DNA of 7,006 nt from Pseudomonadota bacterium (lineage in GTDB: Bacteria > Pseudomonadota > Alphaproteobacteria > Rhizobiales > Devosiaceae), in the NCBI GenBank assembly GCA_023433985.1, contig JAEYTN010000216.1, positions 1 to 7,006 of the forward strand, given 5' to 3'. The notes below the pieces were generated by a model. That model saw only the letters and a program-made list of their open reading frames with translations. It was not told the DNA's origin and did not search any database. Position 1 is the stretch's first letter. Every line of letters starts with the position of its first letter. Of this stretch, positions 4,123 to 7,006 are shown in pieces. A program made the position numbers and the translations under genes.

Positions 4123-7006
4123 GTGCTGAACCGGCTCTATATAGTCGTCGGCGTCCTCGCCATCCTGGCGCTCGGGGCGGCCTTCGTCGTGCCGTCGTTC
4201 ATCCCTTGGGGCGACTATCGCGACCGGCTGGCCGAGATTGCGAGCGAGGTGCTGGGCACCCCGGTTCGCATCGAGGGCGATATTCACTTCAACCTCCTGC
4301 CGCAGCCCCGGCTCGAGTTCGCCGATGTCAGCGCCGGGCCGGCCGACGCGCCTAACCTCACGGTACAATCCGTCGAGGCAGAGTTCTCGCTCATCGACTT
4401 CATCCGGGACCGCTACACGGTTACCCGGCTCGAACTCGCCGGCCCGCATGTCGAGATCCATGTGGGCTCCGATGGCTCGGTCGATGCGGGCATCGCCATC
4501 CCGCAATCGGTTTCCACCTCGAACATCTCCGTCGCCAACGCCACGATCACAGGCGGCGCAGTCCGGATCAGCGACAATCGCTCGGGCGAGGCCTATCTCG
4601 CGACCGATGTCGCCGGCGAAGTGCGGCTCGATGCCCTGCGCGGGCCGTTCTCCTTTGCCGGCTCCGGCACCGTGGACGGGCAGAGCTACGGTCTGCGGTT
4701 GAGCACGGGTCAGCTCGCCGATGATGGTACGGCCACGCTCACTGCCAGCTTGCGCCCGGCCGACCAGCGCTACTCCCTCTCCGTCGAAGGCACGCTCAAG
4801 CCTGGCCTGATGCCCACGTTCCTCGGCACCATGAGCTATCGCCAGCCCCCACCGAAACCGGCCGCCGGCGAAAAGGACGATGCCGGCCGTGGCGATTTCG
4901 TCGTCACCTCACGGGTTCAGGCGAGCCCAGGCAAAGTGCTGCTCGGCGACTACACCGTCATCCCGGACGACAACCGTGCGGCCACGCGGCTCCTCGGCGC
5001 CGCCGACCTGTCGCTCGGCACCAGCATGAAGTTCAACGCGGTGATCTCGGGCGGGATGATGGCGCTGCCGCCACGCGATGCGACCTCGGAACAGGCCGTG
5101 GAGCCATACGAGGTGATCCGGCTGCTGCGCGAGTTGCCGATTCCCGCGGCACCGGCGCTTACCGGCACCGTGGGCATCGACATCGCCGAGCTGGACCTCC
5201 GCGCCTTTTCGGTCCGCAACGTCCGCGTGGACGCCCGGTCCGTCGATGGCGGCTGGGAGGTGGAGCGATTGATCGGCAAGCTGCCGGGCGACAGCGAGCT
5301 GAGGTTCCAGGGCCGGGTCACCACCGATACCGGCCGCCCGGAGTTCTCGGGGACGTTCAGTGTCGCCACCTCCAGGCTCGATGCGCTGTCCTCGCTCTGG
5401 CGCAAACCGGCCGAAGGCAATCCGCTGTTCAACATGCCTGGGGCCATCGCGGCCCAGGCCGACCTCGTAGGCGAAACCCTGTCGCTCAGCTATGGCCGCT
5501 TCACCCTCGACGGCGAAACGCGCAGGTTCTCGGCCCAGATCGGGTTAGGCAGCACCCGCGACATTCACCTCAAGGCCGACCTCGGCACGCTCGATGCGGC
5601 GCGGTCGGCCGCGCTCTTCGCGCTCCTGCCCGATCCACGGCAGGACCCAGCCTTCGCCGTGACGTTTCCCACCGGCGAGTTCGAACTCAGCGCCGACGCC
5701 ATGACCATAGACGGCCTCGAGGGGCAGGGGCTCAGTGCCACCGGCTCGTGGGATGGTGGCGTGCTGGTGCTGGACCGCCTCAGCGCCGGCAACCTGGGCG
5801 GCGCCCGGTTCGAGGCAACCCTTACCGCCTTCGGCTCCTCCGAGCGGCCCGAGCTCTCGGGCAGCGGGATGCTCAGCGTGGCTTCGGCCGACACGCCCGC
5901 CGTCGGCCGTTTCCTCGATGCCGTCGGGGCGCCCCCCGCCCTGCGCGAGGGGCTGGCGGCATCCTTCCCGGCCGACCTCACCCTGACCCTTGGCGCCCCG
6001 ACGGGCGAGGGGGCACAGACCCTTGGCGTCAAGGGCAAGCTCGGCCCGTCCGACCTCGACGCCAATGCCGAAATCGCGTCCGGTTTCCTGCGCGCACTCG
6101 CTGGCACCTTCCGCCTCGAGCTCGACCTGCGCTCCGCCGATGCCACGGCGATGACCGCGCAACTCGGCCTCGGCGACGTCAGCCCGTTCCCCGAGGACCA
6201 ACCGATGCATCTCGCGGGCGTCATCGAAGGCGATGTAGGCGCCAGCCTCGTTGCCACGCTCCGCGCCGATGGCGGCGGGGATTCGCTGGGCTTCTCGGGC
6301 AATGTCGCGGTCACCGATCCCGACCGGATCACTGGCAAGGGAACCCTCAAGGCGACGCTCGCGGACCCGTCCGCTCTGGCTGCCCGCGTCGGGGCCGATG
6401 GCCTGTGGCTGCCGCCGATCACGGCTATGGCGACGCTCGATTTCGTCGGGTCGCAATCGATCAAGCTCACCGGCATCGAGGGCACGTCCAACGGCGGTTC
6501 ATTTTCCGGTCAGCTGGCGTTCAGCAAGCCGGCAGAAACCGGGCAGGTCAGCGGCAAAGTCAAGATTGGCGCCACTGACATTACCGGCATCGTCCGCACG
6601 CTGGCCGGTCCGGCGGCGCTGCTCCGGACCGGCGGTATCTGGCCCGACGGTCCCCTCGATACCGGCACCGCCCCCCGCACCACGGTCGGTCGCATCGAGG
6701 TCGATATCCCGGCCGTCTCGCTGGGCGATCGCAGCGTCACCGGCACCAGCTTCGGTCTCGATTGGGATGCCACGGGGGCCCGTATCCGCGACTTCAAGGG
6801 CAAGATCGGTGCGGGCTCCATCAATCTCGATCTCGCCGTCTGCTGCGCCGGACCGCTGAGCGACAAGCAGGTAACTGGGCGGATCAGCCTCACCCAGGTG
6901 GCGCTCGACGACATCGCGCCTGCCGCAGTAGCCGACGCGCTGGACGGCACCATCAACGCCGCCGGCCGGTTCGATGCTACCAGTGGCTCGGTTGCCGGCA
7001 TCCTTG
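4123..7006 (+). CDS. AsmA-family envelope protein, N-terminal 961 residues (runs off window)
   Basis: An open frame from GTG (4123) to the right edge without a stop: 961 full codons plus one base. Residues 5-27 (LYIVVGVLAILALGAAFVVPSFI) form a signal-anchor helix, followed by the AsmA-type start PWGDYRDRLAEIASEVLGTPV (28-48) and GDIHFNLLPQPRLEFADVSAG. The remainder is a long periplasmic region of repeating beta-rich blocks (patterns like 'G..F.G.L....' and 'V..L.A.LGG..F.A'), as expected of the AsmA/TamB/YhdP repeating beta-groove proteins that are anchored in the inner membrane and implicated in lipid transport to, or homeostasis of, the outer membrane. A Pro/Lys/Asp-rich linker sits at about 241-258. 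The only cysteines seen are an adjacent pair, 907-908. GTG is the only normal start: TGA at 4090-4092 closes the frame upstream. GGAG (4106-4109) is 13 nt away, rather far. The C-terminal AsmA domain would lie beyond the window. Confidence 0.88.
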   Translation, partial: MLNRLYIVVGVLAILALGAAFVVPSFIPWGDYRDRLAEIASEVLGTPVRIEGDIHFNLLPQPRLEFADVSAGPADAPNLTVQSVEAEFSLIDFIRDRYTVTRLELAGPHVEIHVGSDGSVDAGIAIPQSVSTSNISVANATITGGAVRISDNRSGEAYLATDVAGEVRLDALRGPFSFAGSGTVDGQSYGLRLSTGQLADDGTATLTASLRPADQRYSLSVEGTLKPGLMPTFLGTMSYRQPPPKPAAGEKDDAGRGDFVVTSRVQASPGKVLLGDYTVIPDDNRAATRLLGAADLSLGTSMKFNAVISGGMMALPPRDATSEQAVEPYEVIRLLRELPIPAAPALTGTVGIDIAELDLRAFSVRNVRVDARSVDGGWEVERLIGKLPGDSELRFQGRVTTDTGRPEFSGTFSVATSRLDALSSLWRKPAEGNPLFNMPGAIAAQADLVGETLSLSYGRFTLDGETRRFSAQIGLGSTRDIHLKADLGTLDAARSAALFALLPDPRQDPAFAVTFPTGEFELSADAMTIDGLEGQGLSATGSWDGGVLVLDRLSAGNLGGARFEATLTAFGSSERPELSGSGMLSVASADTPAVGRFLDAVGAPPALREGLAASFPADLTLTLGAPTGEGAQTLGVKGKLGPSDLDANAEIASGFLRALAGTFRLELDLRSADATAMTAQLGLGDVSPFPEDQPMHLAGVIEGDVGASLVATLRADGGGDSLGFSGNVAVTDPDRITGKGTLKATLADPSALAARVGADGLWLPPITAMATLDFVGSQSIKLTGIEGTSNGGSFSGQLAFSKPAETGQVSGKVKIGATDITGIVRTLAGPAALLRTGGIWPDGPLDTGTAPRTTVGRIEVDIPAVSLGDRSVTGTSFGLDWDATGARIRDFKGKIGAGSINLDLAVCCAGPLSDKQVTGRISLTQVALDDIAPAAVADALDGTINAAGRFDATSGSVAGIL

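Noticed and set aside
3366..4355. A 329-codon plus-strand frame crossing the regulator, the VOC gene and the AsmA start
   Set aside because: It overlaps three well-supported genes in other frames and its translation is Arg/Pro-rich shadow sequence.
5545..6491. Two long minus-strand open frames (about 303 and 308 codons) antisense to the AsmA gene
   Set aside because: Low-complexity Arg/Ala/Gly/Ser/Pro translations with no recognisable motif; the plus frame has a clear anchor helix and AsmA start and stays open far longer.

Overview
The window looks like an ordinary GC-rich chromosomal stretch from an alphaproteobacterium. The best guess is Hyphomicrobiales, possibly a Devosia-like organism. 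This rests on high GC, strong G/C preference at third codon positions, and the style of three proteins: a UvrD/PcrA-type helicase with a long N-terminus and a C-terminal Tudor-like domain, an AsmA-family protein with an N-terminal anchor followed by a 'WGDYR...VLGTPV.I.GDI.F.LLPQP' start, and a YafY-type regulator divergent from a VOC gene. The genus is inference. I see no rRNA, tRNA, CRISPR array, insertion sequence, integrase or other sign of transfer.

Layout, left to right. Positions 2-181 (+) are the last 59 codons of a drug/metabolite (EamA-type) transporter. A 61-bp convergent gap with a weak hairpin follows. Positions 243-2666 (-) are a complete uvrD-family DNA helicase. After a 103-bp gap, 2770-3465 (-) is a complete HTH/WYL regulator. 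A 72-bp divergent control region (3466-3537) holds a 7+7 bp perfect inverted repeat, a palindromic GCTATAGC and a strong ribosome binding site. Positions 3538-3960 (+) are a complete PhnB-like VOC protein. A 162-bp gap with a candidate promoter follows. Positions 4123-7006 (+) are the first 961 codons of a very large AsmA-family envelope protein that runs off the right edge.

How the parts relate. The regulator and the VOC gene form a classic divergent regulator-target pair, and the inverted repeat between them is the likely shared operator. The regulator and uvrD lie on the same strand, so read-through from one to the other is possible. The transporter, helicase and AsmA genes otherwise look like unrelated housekeeping neighbours. 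I did not find a convincing undescribed system. The points most worth checking are the operator, the WYL-regulator/uvrD adjacency, the regulator's degenerate WYL signature, and the end of the AsmA gene.
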